DNA of 58,954 nucleotides from a virus: positions 1 through 58,954 of the IMG/VR virus record IMGVR_UViG_3300044997_000299, one strand, 5' to 3'. The notes beneath the pieces were generated by a model. It saw only the letters and a list, made by a program, of their open reading frames with translations, did no database searches and had not been told where the DNA came from. Below, in pieces: positions 1-8,937 of the stretch. The position numbers and the translations under genes are program-made. The stretch's first letter is position 1. Every line of letters begins with the position of its first letter.

Positions 1-331
1 GTTGTGATCTATTTATTAAAGCAAAAGATATTTGTCCAGAAATTTTATTTGCTGTGCCAACTTGAAATTTTAACGAATCTCCAGCTTCTAATACTAATAC
101 ATTATGTACCGCGTTATCATGTGAGTTTGCTGCTACGCTTGCATGATAAAATTTATAGTCAGTTGTTTCTGAAATATCATGAAAAAAATAATTTGCTTCA
201 ACAGCAGTACTATCATCATTAGCCACAGAAATTTCTTTTACTAATGCAACAGAAGAAACGTTAATAGTTAACACCGTTGTTAAATTAGTTGTGGTTAAAT
301 CATAACCTTGAACTTTATAAAATATTGTCAT
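1..331 (-). CDS. Partial CDS at left edge, virion-region protein of unknown function
   Basis: An open frame of 110 codons starts with ATG at 331 and runs off the left end with no stop. The visible protein begins MTIFYKVQGYDL, is rich in Thr, Val, Asn and Ala and looks like beta-structured virion material. Its ATG overlaps the TGA of the preceding gene (ATGA at 328-331), so the two are translationally coupled and belong to the late operon. If the window closes into a circle, the frame would add four residues (QRRS) and stop near 58941. I do not recognise the family. Confidence 0.75.
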   Translation of the reverse strand, partial: MTIFYKVQGYDLTTTNLTTVLTINVSSVALVKEISVANDDSTAVEANYFFHDISETTDYKFYHASVAANSHDNAVHNVLVLEAGDSLKFQVGTANKISGQISFALINRSQ

Positions 332-507
332 GTGCTATTTCCTGAACTTAAAAACCAAGTAAAAATTTGCAATTCTTCTTTTGTTTCTTCGTTATAACTT
401 GTGTTAAGTTGTGTTTTTAATGTATCAATTGCTTGTATAATTTGACGTTGTGTATCCTTATTATAAACATCTGATGGCTCTGGAACATAAAAATCTATTT
501 TAGCCAT
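328..507 (-). CDS. Small hypothetical protein, 59 aa
   Basis: This frame begins MAKIDFYVPEPSDVYNKD and ends in SSGNST. The ATG at 507 shares its last base with the TAA of the preceding 711-aa gene, and its own TGA overlaps the next ATG. The fit between neighbours is therefore exact on both sides, which is the main support for it being real. Residues 15-48 are charged, Gln-rich and probably helical. Its place beside a gp10-like protein suggests a small neck or tail accessory factor, but that is inference only. Confidence 0.7.
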   Translation of the reverse strand: MAKIDFYVPEPSDVYNKDTQRQIIQAIDTLKTQLNTSYNEETKEELQIFTWFLSSGNST

Positions 508-2642
508 TATCTTCTTCCATCTGGTCTAACATCTACTCTAAAAATACCATATCGCCAATTAGTATTTACAGCATCGTTTTCTATTTTAATACTAGCTAAT
601 CTTGCACGTCCGCGAGTATCTATTTTATCTGTGCTTGAATTTACAGTAAAAGGACCTATAGATGTTTCACCTTTTGCAGTTGTCGTATCTGCTGGATAAG
701 ATCTCAAAAATAATGTGACTTTACAATTACCATCAATAACCTTGAAATCTGGAATAAATCTTTTTATAGATAGGAAAAATTCTCCATCTCCTTCAACATC
801 TAAATCAAAATCTCCCGATCTGATAAATGCAGGTATGGCTGTTTCAACTCCTGATGCACTAACTTCATTAATACCTATTTCATGTTTATATAACAAACTT
901 GCACCAGCACTTACACCATTTACTGTTGGAAAAGTTGGCGTAATTGTCGAATCAAATTCTGTAGCATAAGGATTATCATAAACAGAGGCGTCAAACCAAG
1001 TTGTTCTAGCTAAAGATCCAGTTGTCCAAACCTTTTCTAAATAATTATATGTCACCACTCTATCAACTTCTGTTGATCCAGATTTTGGATAAAACCACAT
1101 TATTTCTTGAAATAAACTATTATGGGCTGCAAATACAAGTTCATCTGAATCATGATTTATGCCTAAATTATCACCACTAGTAGTAAAAACAAAATCTTCA
1201 ACTAAACTTGGCATTGACATAACAGTTCCATCAAAAGCAAAAAATCCTCCAGAATCACCCATCCAGAATACAAGTCCTTGAGCAAACACTACTGCATGCT
1301 GACCAAGGCAACCACAATTAGATCCAACTTTTCTTATACTAAATGTAAAAGGTGGTCCTACAAATTGCATAGAATAAGCAGCATCATCAGTAAGAATTAA
1401 TATATAATCCTTTGCTCTAACCGCTGCTACAATTTTAGTGCCAGCATCTAATCTAAAAGTCCCCGCAGTATTTGTGGATGTCGGTGTGTAATTGTTAAAA
1501 TCTTCTTGATCAGAAAACCTAATTAGCATTTTATCTTGTGTGCCATTTGGTAATGTTTCATTTGTGCCCAAATGTATTAAATGTCTGTCTCTATCTGATA
1601 CTATAGTCATTACAGATTTTTGAGGCATTGAAGCATTTATTACAGCTCTTGTCGTTAGTCCACTTGATGGATTCCAAATAAATGTAGGACCATTGTGCAT
1701 TGTTGCGATTAATATTTGACCAAAATTATCTAACGACCAATTGGCTGGATCTATGGCTACAGTTGTTGCAACTGTCGAAGCTACACCCCAACCAACAAAG
1801 GTGGTTGCATCATAAACTACAGCATTATCTGCATGTGCTGCAGCAGTCGTGCCGTTGGTTCCTCTGCCTGCCCCTGTAAAAGTTGTTGCAGTTTTGCCTG
1901 AATAAGTAATTAGCTCTTGATCTATTAATATTGTTCCTGTTGCGGCAAATCCTGTTGTTGAATCTACTGGTATAGTTGAAACTGCATTATTGATTCCTCC
2001 TACTTGATTTATTGCAGTTTGCGTAACAGTTGAATTAAAACCACTCCAATTAAAAGTACCCCACCCATAACCATAAGTCTGTCCTAAAGGTCCAAAATTG
2101 AAATAAGGATTACATGTTGCAGATCCAGAGGCCGAAGCTGTTCCAGATGAAGTAGTTGGCATTGTAATTGTGAATGTTCCAGATGTAGGAGTAGTTTTAA
2201 CTTCAAATGCATTTGCAAAGTTAGAAGCTACAAATCCAGTAGGTGTTGTAACATTTGAAAAAATTACAATATCTCCTATTGTTAAACTGTGTCCAGCTTT
2301 ATTTACTGTAACTGTTGCTGATCCTGAAGTTGTATTAAATGTACAAGAAGTAAGTGCTGTGTCTAATGGTGTAATATCGTAAAACGCACCCTCAAAGTAT
2401 ATAACTAATAATTTGTTTGTGCCAATAGCAACGTATCTATTACCATCTAAATCTGACCATATTAATTGATTTCTAGCAGCTCCAACTAAAGTATTAGATA
2501 ATAACTCTTGCCAACCCCCTATTTTTTGAGGGTTACCGTAACGAAAGCGTACATTATCTCCATCTATCCAACGACCTTCCGCTTGAGATGCGGTATCTTG
2601 TTTATCGAATCCTGGTGCTAATGGTATTTTTCTTAAAGGCAT
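507..2642 (-). CDS. P22 gp10-like neck/tail protein (packaged-DNA stabilisation type)
   Basis: This 711-aa virion protein opens with MPLRKIPLAPGFDKQDT and RWIDGDNVRFRYGNPQKIGG, an N-terminus I associate with gp10-like tail-hub or DNA-stabilisation proteins of short-tailed marine phages. Repeated beta-rich blades (for example GTNKLLVIYFEG near residue 75) suggest a propeller. Residues about 218-278 hold an insert of the type STTGFAATGTILIDQELITY that is common in phage tail proteins. Known gp10 sits below the portal and gp4 and closes the channel. The gp4-like gene at 10480-11172 supports the role. The exact assignment rests on resemblance and was not searched. Confidence 0.55.
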   Translation of the reverse strand: MPLRKIPLAPGFDKQDTASQAEGRWIDGDNVRFRYGNPQKIGGWQELLSNTLVGAARNQLIWSDLDGNRYVAIGTNKLLVIYFEGAFYDITPLDTALTSCTFNTTSGSATVTVNKAGHSLTIGDIVIFSNVTTPTGFVASNFANAFEVKTTPTSGTFTITMPTTSSGTASASGSATCNPYFNFGPLGQTYGYGWGTFNWSGFNSTVTQTAINQVGGINNAVSTIPVDSTTGFAATGTILIDQELITYSGKTATTFTGAGRGTNGTTAAAHADNAVVYDATTFVGWGVASTVATTVAIDPANWSLDNFGQILIATMHNGPTFIWNPSSGLTTRAVINASMPQKSVMTIVSDRDRHLIHLGTNETLPNGTQDKMLIRFSDQEDFNNYTPTSTNTAGTFRLDAGTKIVAAVRAKDYILILTDDAAYSMQFVGPPFTFSIRKVGSNCGCLGQHAVVFAQGLVFWMGDSGGFFAFDGTVMSMPSLVEDFVFTTSGDNLGINHDSDELVFAAHNSLFQEIMWFYPKSGSTEVDRVVTYNYLEKVWTTGSLARTTWFDASVYDNPYATEFDSTITPTFPTVNGVSAGASLLYKHEIGINEVSASGVETAIPAFIRSGDFDLDVEGDGEFFLSIKRFIPDFKVIDGNCKVTLFLRSYPADTTTAKGETSIGPFTVNSSTDKIDTRGRARLASIKIENDAVNTNWRYGIFRVDVRPDGRR

Positions 2643-2662
2643 AAACCATTATACCTTATATT

Positions 2663-3559
2663 TTATTGAGTAGAAATAGGTTTATTTATTAATTCGTATT
2701 TAAACGTTAAAACCATTCTTAATTGATTACAGAACTTACTCAAAGGTCTTGGGCCATGAAAAATAAATCCATCAAATATTACAGCTCTTGCTGGTTTAGG
2801 TATGACAGCATTTTGAATTTCATTTCTATTTTCATTTAAAAAAAAAGTTTCTCCGCCAAAATTTATATTCCAATTATCGTTAAGATAAAACATTATAGTA
2901 ACTATTTCGTTATATTCTTTAGCACCATCGTCTACGTGATATTCTCCAGAAAATCCATAAGTATTTGCACTTGCGTAACATCTAGAAAGCTTAAAAATTT
3001 TATTTAACCCGTAATATTTTAATAAATCTTCAGAAAGATTTAAAAAATTTTTTTCGAAAACATTTTTAAAGTTTAAATGATAATTCCATTTTACAGATTC
3101 TTCAGTTACATTTTTACCACTGAATGTCCATTCTAAGTTTTTAAAATATTCATATATATTTTTTGAAGATTCTAAATCATATAAATTGTCTTCTATAATA
3201 AATAATCTTTTTTGATCTAAAGAATTAGCTAAATTTAATATAATTAACTCAAGATCATCACTTTGATTAATTTTATTTCTATCGCAGTTAACGAATTTAT
3301 ACACTAAACTTTCTGCTTTTTCTCCGATTAAATTTTTTATCTCTTCTCTAGATACATTTAAATTAGGATCAAAATGTTTGTTTCCGTAAATATTATGAAA
3401 CATACCTGCAATACATAAATCTTCAGATTGCCTCCATTTTTTTAAAATATTAAATGTTCCAATTAAATGATTTAAAAAATTTGAATGAGAATGTTTAATG
3501 TGTTGACAATTTTTATTATGTAAATAATTTATGTATTTTTGATATTTTTCAACAAACAT
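2663..3559 (-). CDS. Two-domain protein: DUF6817 (HD-like) fused to a 2OG-Fe(II) oxygenase
   Basis: This 298-aa protein has two parts. Residues 1-100 resemble DUF6817, an HD-like helical domain, with the signature AGMFHNIYG at 51-59 and an earlier His at 31; the HD dyad reads HN. Residues about 185-292 are a 2OG-Fe(II) dioxygenase domain with H208-V-D210 and distal H268 as iron ligands, and R271 or R281 for 2-oxoglutarate. Family knowledge predicts oxidation of a protein, nucleotide or sugar; the substrate is unknown. It overlaps the next gene by one base and leads a run with two more oxygenases. The fusion is unusual. The oxygenase call is firm; the DUF6817 call is moderate. Confidence 0.75.
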   Translation of the reverse strand: MFVEKYQKYINYLHNKNCQHIKHSHSNFLNHLIGTFNILKKWRQSEDLCIAGMFHNIYGNKHFDPNLNVSREEIKNLIGEKAESLVYKFVNCDRNKINQSDDLELIILNLANSLDQKRLFIIEDNLYDLESSKNIYEYFKNLEWTFSGKNVTEESVKWNYHLNFKNVFEKNFLNLSEDLLKYYGLNKIFKLSRCYASANTYGFSGEYHVDDGAKEYNEIVTIMFYLNDNWNINFGGETFFLNENRNEIQNAVIPKPARAVIFDGFIFHGPRPLSKFCNQLRMVLTFKYELINKPISTQ

Positions 3560-3777
3560 TATTTACTATCTATTTTAGTATCTGTGTAAGTTTGTTTATT
3601 AACAATGTCTTCACTAAATTTTGTTTGCCAATCCATAACCATTTTAACAAGATTATTTCCAAAATGTCTTAAATTTTCATCTGTTAGATGAAGTTTTCCT
3701 TTTCTAAAAAGAATTAACCTTTCTTTCCAAGAGAATTCTATATCACAAGATCCATTATCGTACTGTTTAAATTTCAT
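3559..3777 (-). CDS. Small hypothetical protein between oxygenases, 72 aa
   Basis: This small charged protein (MKFKQYDNGSCDIEFSWKER) ends exactly where the oxygenase fusion begins and overlaps the preceding oxygenase by four bases. It has an ordinary ATG start, and no membrane segment or metal-binding cluster is visible. Tight coupling to the oxygenases on both sides suggests it works with them, but I do not recognise the family. Confidence 0.7.
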   Translation of the reverse strand: MKFKQYDNGSCDIEFSWKERLILFRKGKLHLTDENLRHFGNNLVKMVMDWQTKFSEDIVNKQTYTDTKIDSK

Positions 3778-4319
3778 TTTGATATTCCAAATAATAATCT
3801 TTTATCTTTAAACCATTCTTTATTTTCACCGTTTTTATTTACATAATGTAAAAATGTTTGAGCATGCCAATCCCCTTTAAATTCTTTTCTCCAGTGTTCT
3901 ATTTCACATCCCAAATAAATCGCTGCATCTCCCGGTCCCATATTCAGCTCTGTGCCATTCATGTATATTGGCCATGGTGTTCCATCCGAACCTATCATAA
4001 CAGTTACACTTATCTCACAAGCAGGTCTATCTTTATGTTTTTTTAAATCTGCATTTATTGTATACATTCTCCAAAATGCATATGTTGGTAGCAATTCAAG
4101 ACCAGTTTCTTTTTGCATTAATTCTAATTTGTTGACCATTAAAGATTCCATTAACGGGTCTCCATAAAAAAAAGTGTCTCCATTATCATTCTGATGAAAA
4201 TCAAATGAATCAAAATTAATTCTATGTTTTATTCTACAATAGTCTGTTAATAATTTAATTTCTTCTTTGGTTAAAAAGTTTTTAACTAATTTATATTTAA
4301 AATCTTTTATAGTGCCCAT
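3774..4319 (-). CDS. 2OG-Fe(II) oxygenase family protein
   Basis: This 181-aa single-domain dioxygenase has a jelly-roll core at residues about 80-160. H95-K-D97 is the HxD pair, within KKHKDRPACEISVTVMIG. GPGDAAIYLGCEIEHWR follows with the distal iron His at 142, and the last strand is QTFLHYV. Proteins of this subfamily are common in ocean phages, and their substrates are unknown. It overlaps the next oxygenase by 13 bases and the 72-aa protein by four, so these genes are co-translated. Confidence 0.85.
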   Translation of the reverse strand: MGTIKDFKYKLVKNFLTKEEIKLLTDYCRIKHRINFDSFDFHQNDNGDTFFYGDPLMESLMVNKLELMQKETGLELLPTYAFWRMYTINADLKKHKDRPACEISVTVMIGSDGTPWPIYMNGTELNMGPGDAAIYLGCEIEHWRKEFKGDWHAQTFLHYVNKNGENKEWFKDKRLLFGISK

Positions 4320-4876
4320 GCTACAACCGAATATCTTTTTCCCTTCGTTACTGGTTTAACTGTATGAGGATATAAAAAATTACTTGGCCAAATAATCATT
4401 CTATTTGGTTTAACCTCAATTTCAAATTCCCCAGAACCATCTGGATTTCTAAAACATAAATTTCCACCCTCGTAATCATTATTTAATAATAAAATACAGC
4501 TCATAGTCCTAGGTATTGCTGCAAAATGATCTACATGCCAAGTGTAAAAACCAGTGTTCTCATATTTTAAAATTTCAATATCAAAAATGTCTCTGTATTC
4601 ATAATCTAAAATACTAGCATCAAATTTGTATTTTTTTAAATTTTTATTAAAAAAATGATATAACAAATTAAACCAGTGCACATTAGAAATTGAATTGTTT
4701 AAATTTGTCAAAGATAAGGCATAAGTTCTTCTAACATTAAAATCAGTTCTCAATAAATCACCTCCACCAATTTTAGTTTCTTCAAAGTTTGAATTATTTG
4801 CAAAACGAATTAAATTACTTAAAACTTTCCAAGGTAAAACTTCATCATAAGTTTTAATAAAATTTTTTATCTCCAT
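4307..4876 (-). CDS. 2OG-Fe(II) oxygenase, prolyl-hydroxylase-like
   Basis: This 189-aa dioxygenase matches the prolyl-4-hydroxylase-like group. It has H114-V-D116 (in FYTWHVDHFAA), a strand LLNNDYEGGNLCF, distal H171 in LYPHTVKPV and R181 in KRYSVVAWAL for 2-oxoglutarate. All expected catalytic residues are present, so it is probably active. The substrate cannot be told from sequence; a virion or host protein side chain is one possibility. It overlaps its neighbours on both sides (13 and 10 bases). Confidence 0.88.
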   Translation of the reverse strand: MEIKNFIKTYDEVLPWKVLSNLIRFANNSNFEETKIGGGDLLRTDFNVRRTYALSLTNLNNSISNVHWFNLLYHFFNKNLKKYKFDASILDYEYRDIFDIEILKYENTGFYTWHVDHFAAIPRTMSCILLLNNDYEGGNLCFRNPDGSGEFEIEVKPNRMIIWPSNFLYPHTVKPVTKGKRYSVVAWAL

Positions 4877-5628
4877 GTTTTTTTTTGCCAGCTTTTATGT
4901 TTATATCTATCTAAGAAAGTCAAGCTAAAAAAAATAGAAGAATTTTGTATTTCTTTTTGTTTTCTTTTATTTAATGTCATTTTCCAAGAATCTCTCTTGA
5001 AAGGTATAACTTGAACGTAAGGAGTACCTTTTTTAATTACTGTTTCTAGGGTAGGGTATTTATCTCCATTTACAACTATCGGAAAATTTATTTCTAAATT
5101 ATATGAATCTGTATCAACAATTCCAGGTATTATTGAAAATCTATCATCAGAATTGTTTAAAGGTGAGACAAATAAACATGAATAACCTTTGGGTGTTTTA
5201 ATCTTCCAAGGATTTAATATTTTGTGAAAAGGTAAATTTTTGTTTTTTTCAACTAATGGAGACCCTTCAAGTTGAAATGTTTTATGAATTTCTAAAGAAG
5301 AAGCAGAATTTAAATTAATGTATTTTGCATTGAGTAATTGCCAAAAATTATCTAAACTAAATTGTTGATAAGAGTCTTTTATATTATTTCCCTTTTCATC
5401 TTTAGCATCTGCATTGTGTTTTAGAGCAATATCTTGCGGTATTTTTAATAAGTAACCAGCAGTTAATGAATCTAAAAAAGGCATACATCCTTTTGCAGTT
5501 CTTTTAGAAAGTGTATGTTCTAGATTTTTGTACCAATCTGGTATATTTAATTTTGCTGGTATTGGATAATCTTCCTTTAGTGCAAAATAGTCCTCGTGAG
5601 CACTAAACTCTATTTCTTTATGAAACAT
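4867..5628 (-). CDS. DUF6065-like protein of unknown function
   Basis: This 253-aa protein has the conserved core IPDWYKNLEHTLSKRTAKGC followed by MPFLDSLTAGYLLKIPQD (residues about 29-66). I recall this pattern from DUF6065-type proteins found next to oxygenases and glycosyl-modification genes in marine phages. A beta-rich C-terminal half follows (GIVDTDSYNLEINFPIVV). No catalytic motif is evident. It overlaps the oxygenase downstream by ten bases, so a shared pathway is plausible. The family name is from memory and should be checked. Confidence 0.65.
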   Translation of the reverse strand: MFHKEIEFSAHEDYFALKEDYPIPAKLNIPDWYKNLEHTLSKRTAKGCMPFLDSLTAGYLLKIPQDIALKHNADAKDEKGNNIKDSYQQFSLDNFWQLLNAKYINLNSASSLEIHKTFQLEGSPLVEKNKNLPFHKILNPWKIKTPKGYSCLFVSPLNNSDDRFSIIPGIVDTDSYNLEINFPIVVNGDKYPTLETVIKKGTPYVQVIPFKRDSWKMTLNKRKQKEIQNSSIFFSLTFLDRYKHKSWQKKTWR

Positions 5629-5647
5629 GCTAAAGAAATAGTAATTT

Positions 5648-6094
5648 TTAAGGTAATTGTAAAGGACTTAAAGATGCTTGTCCTAAATCATTAAAGTATT
5701 GTTCTAATGATTTATTTAAAGGATATGTAATAGTGTTCACATTAAAATTATTAAGTTGAGTAAAATAAGTATTCCATTGTTGGAACAAAGGATGAGTTGG
5801 ATTAATTTTTAAAAAGTTATTAATCTCATTTTTGTAATTTGTAATGTAATCTATTAAATTTTTTTTCTCTAAAAAAATTCTTTCTAAGTTAGCATAAGTA
5901 ATTACATTTCCACTATAACTTATAGCCTGTTTTGTCGAATATTTAACTGCGTTAAAATTTTCTTGCGAATCTTGAATTATTTTATAATCATTAATATTTA
6001 TATTTAAATTATTTAAATCATATTCATTCGCTGCAATTTTATAAAATGTATTTTCTACACCATCACTATTTTTTAAAAAAATAAAATAAGACAT
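5648..6094 (-). CDS. Hypothetical protein next to tail fibre, 148 aa
   Basis: This Asn- and Tyr-rich protein (MSYFIFLKNSDGVENTFYKI) has a helical, coiled-coil-prone middle around residues 65-115. It lies three bases downstream of the tail-fibre gene, the usual place for a fibre chaperone or a second fibre subunit. No known chaperone motif is seen, so the role is inferred from position alone. Confidence 0.65.
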   Translation of the reverse strand: MSYFIFLKNSDGVENTFYKIAANEYDLNNLNININDYKIIQDSQENFNAVKYSTKQAISYSGNVITYANLERIFLEKKNLIDYITNYKNEINNFLKINPTHPLFQQWNTYFTQLNNFNVNTITYPLNKSLEQYFNDLGQASLSPLQLP

Positions 6095-6097
6095 ATT

Positions 6098-7339
6098 TTA
6101 AGTACCTGTATTTTCAAAAATAATTAACGCCCCAGGCTGATTAGTCGAGCCAGCAGAAGGTACTCTTCCTTGTCCAAATCCTACCCAATCAGCAACTAAA
6201 CTAGCTCCTGGGCAATTACCTGGTGTTCCAGGAGTATTGCTGCCCCCACCAGCTCCGCTCCCACCGTTAGCGGTTCCTACCCCTGCCAAATTTGTATTTC
6301 CACCAGCACCTCCAGAAAAACCTTGGCCTTGACCGCCTTGAAAACCACCGGCACCTCCAGCACCTATAGAAAAAGGTGCTACAAAAGGTTGAGTGATTGG
6401 TTTATTAAAAAAACCAAAACCACCTGTTCCACCGGGTGCTCCACCAGGTCCATCTGAAGTAGTCCCCCCCGTTCCCCCTCCACCCGCATACATATAGACA
6501 CCAATCCTATTCGCAGTTGGGGAGGCTGTATAAGTACCACCAGCCGGTCCTGCTTTTGCTAAAACAGGTATTCCCATTCCAGCACCCGCTGATCCAGAAG
6601 ATGCAGAGGTAATACGACCATCAGCATCGACTGTAATTGTTGCTGATGAATAAGTTCCTGCAGTAACTGCAGTTGCAATTAATTGATCTGATCCAACTGA
6701 GTTTGTGGCAAGTTTTGATTGAGTAATTGTTGATTGTGTAATTTTAATTGCTGTAACTGCATTAGTTGCAAGTTTAGCAGATGTCACTGCAAATGATGCA
6801 AGTTTAGCAGATGTCACTGCAAATGATTCAAGTCTAGCAGAAGTTATCGCAAAAGAAGCAATTTTAGAAGAAGTTATTGACAAATCTTCAATTTGTGCAG
6901 TAGCAATTGTTCCAGATAAAGTATCTAAATCAACTGAATTAATATTTGTTCCATCTGCAAATAATATTTTTATACCTTTATCTGTTGTAGAAAATGTAGT
7001 TCCTGTGCCACTAACTGTTTTGAATTCTACTGTAAAAGCACCCGTTGTTCCATTTTGAACAATATAAGTTTTTTCAATACCATTTGGAACTGTAACAATT
7101 TGATTTCCAGTAATTACCCCTGTTAATTTTATAACTGCATTTCTAGCTTGAGATAATGTAGCATTAGACATTAAAAGATTTGTTGTTTGAGCTCCGCCTG
7201 CAATAGATATTGCTTCGAAGCCAGCTATTGCTTGTTGTACTAAATTTAAATTTGTATTGGTTTTATCACCCCAAGTACCAGCGTTTTCGCCAGTAACCAT
7301 GAGTTCTAGTTTTAGATCTGTAGAAAAACTTGATGGCAT
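6098..7339 (-). CDS. Tail fibre protein with glycine-rich receptor-binding region
   Basis: This 413-aa fibre has three parts. Residues 1-45 are the widespread fibre attachment domain (TDLKLELMVTGENAGTWGD, then LNLVQQAIAG). Residues about 150-215 carry seven or so short repeats of the type SFAVTSAKLA, expected to form a trimeric shaft. Residues about 265-395 are extremely rich in Gly, with runs such as GGGGTGGTTSDGPGGAPGG. Glycine-rich tips of this kind bind host receptors in other phages, for example the adhesins of some T-even phages. The protein is probably homotrimeric and set at the baseplate. The shaft repeats are nearly identical in DNA, which favours slippage. Confidence 0.85.
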   Translation of the reverse strand: MPSSFSTDLKLELMVTGENAGTWGDKTNTNLNLVQQAIAGFEAISIAGGAQTTNLLMSNATLSQARNAVIKLTGVITGNQIVTVPNGIEKTYIVQNGTTGAFTVEFKTVSGTGTTFSTTDKGIKILFADGTNINSVDLDTLSGTIATAQIEDLSITSSKIASFAITSARLESFAVTSAKLASFAVTSAKLATNAVTAIKITQSTITQSKLATNSVGSDQLIATAVTAGTYSSATITVDADGRITSASSGSAGAGMGIPVLAKAGPAGGTYTASPTANRIGVYMYAGGGGTGGTTSDGPGGAPGGTGGFGFFNKPITQPFVAPFSIGAGGAGGFQGGQGQGFSGGAGGNTNLAGVGTANGGSGAGGGSNTPGTPGNCPGASLVADWVGFGQGRVPSAGSTNQPGALIIFENTGT

Positions 7340-7371
7340 ATTAACTCCTATTTAATTTATAAATAAATCAT

Positions 7372-8922
7372 TTATGCAGCTAAGTCAACTGGAGTCCAAG
7401 TATTAGAAGCCCCTGTTTGCACCTCTGCCCATGTTGTAATATTAGCAGATCCCATAGTTAAATTCAACTGCATTCCTGTCAAATTTACGACTGCATTAGC
7501 AGTAACGTTAGTGCTTCCAACTGTTAAATTTAATTGTAATCCTGTTACATTATAGCCAAAATTAATATTTACTTGACCAGGAATTAAATTTATCTGTGAT
7601 CCAGAAACATTTACATTAACATCTACAATGATACCTTCATTACCGATCGCTAGATTAATTTGTGTTCCTGTAACTTCAGCTATAGTTTCAAGACCTCCTT
7701 CAACTTGTCCTATAGTTAAATTACTTTGTAATCCAGTAACGTCTACATTTGCAATTCCTGTAACGCTTAATGAACCAACAGAAACAACTAAAGTATGCTC
7801 TGCAACATTAACAAAAATATTACCATCTGCAGATATATCAATTGTTCCAACATCTGAATTAATTTGAGTTCCTGTTACAAAAACATTTGCATCTGCTACA
7901 ATATCTTCATTACCAATAGTAACATTAATTTGAGATCCGGTAACTGTTACTATTTTATCATCTTCCTCACCCCAAGAAACTTCGCCCCAAGCATTATTAC
8001 CCCAACCTGCGTCTGGTTGAAAATCGGTAATAACTGATCCTTCATCTAAATTTATTTGGAAACCTGTTACTGATAAATTACCATCCGCATTTGTATTAAC
8101 TGATGTTACAGATATATTATTTTGAATCCCTGTTAAATTAATATTTGCATCAGCTGCAACAGATTCGTTTCCAATTAGAGAATTAATTTGAATACCTGTA
8201 GCATCAATATTAGCGTTTGCTATAGTTGTAACTCCAGTTTGCAATACATTTAATTGAGATCCTGAAATAAAAATCTCTGTTACAATATTTTCAGTAACAC
8301 CAGTTATAGATAAATTAACTTGTGTTCCTGTTACATCAACAGCTGTTAATAAATTTATTGTTACTGAATTTTGTGCAACATTTATTTGTGTTCCAGTTAG
8401 ATTGACAACTATATCATTTTCTAGTCCCCATGGAACAGCTCCCCAAGTAGAAACTCCCCAACCTGCATCTGGTTGAAAGTCTGTAGTGATTATACCTTCA
8501 TCTACATTTATTTGAGATCCCGCTACATTTGTTTGAGTAAATATATCAACTGTTACAGAGCCAATATCAAAATTAACTTGACTCCCGGTAATATCAACGT
8601 TTGCACCTCCTGTTAAACTTACTCCAGTAATTGCAAAATTTATTTGTTGACCGGTTAAACTTACAGAAACGTCTGTAATTGCTGTTTCTTCACCAATAGA
8701 TAAATTTATTTGTGAGCCAGTTACCTCAGCAACATCTCCTAGAATTCCGTAAGTAAATTGTCCCCAACTATTTGAACCCCAGCCATTAACAAAAACAAAC
8801 TCTACGCTACCAATAGAAAGTTCTAAAGATAAAGCATCTCCGCCCCAACTATCAGCATTCCAAGTAGATTCACCAAATGCAAGGATGCCAGGTGACGTTA
8901 CAGGTACTGTTATGCCCGCCAC
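7372..8922 (-). CDS. Long repeat virion protein, TGxQxN(x)G repeats with WG boxes
   Basis: This 516-aa protein is built almost wholly from about sixteen degenerate units of the form VTGSQINLSIGxxxV (27-33 aa apart). They are interrupted by three Trp-Gly boxes (NGWGSNSWGQF, AGWGVSTWGAVPWG, AGWGNNAWGEVSWG). The start is GTG at 8922, set by a strong Shine-Dalgarno AGGAGG five bases upstream; no ATG fits. The repeats suggest a beta-solenoid or an Ig-like fibre. Its position between the fibre and the neck genes suggests a tail spike, fibre or capsid-surface protein. The function is unknown. Confidence 0.8.
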   Translation of the reverse strand: MAGITVPVTSPGILAFGESTWNADSWGGDALSLELSIGSVEFVFVNGWGSNSWGQFTYGILGDVAEVTGSQINLSIGEETAITDVSVSLTGQQINFAITGVSLTGGANVDITGSQVNFDIGSVTVDIFTQTNVAGSQINVDEGIITTDFQPDAGWGVSTWGAVPWGLENDIVVNLTGTQINVAQNSVTINLLTAVDVTGTQVNLSITGVTENIVTEIFISGSQLNVLQTGVTTIANANIDATGIQINSLIGNESVAADANINLTGIQNNISVTSVNTNADGNLSVTGFQINLDEGSVITDFQPDAGWGNNAWGEVSWGEEDDKIVTVTGSQINVTIGNEDIVADANVFVTGTQINSDVGTIDISADGNIFVNVAEHTLVVSVGSLSVTGIANVDVTGLQSNLTIGQVEGGLETIAEVTGTQINLAIGNEGIIVDVNVNVSGSQINLIPGQVNINFGYNVTGLQLNLTVGSTNVTANAVVNLTGMQLNLTMGSANITTWAEVQTGASNTWTPVDLAA

Positions 8923-8937
8923 CTGACCCTCCTAAAC

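Noticed and set aside
4-222. Plus-strand 72-codon frame at the left edge
   Set aside because: It is antisense to the partial minus-strand gene 1-331, has no ribosome site and reads like shadow composition.
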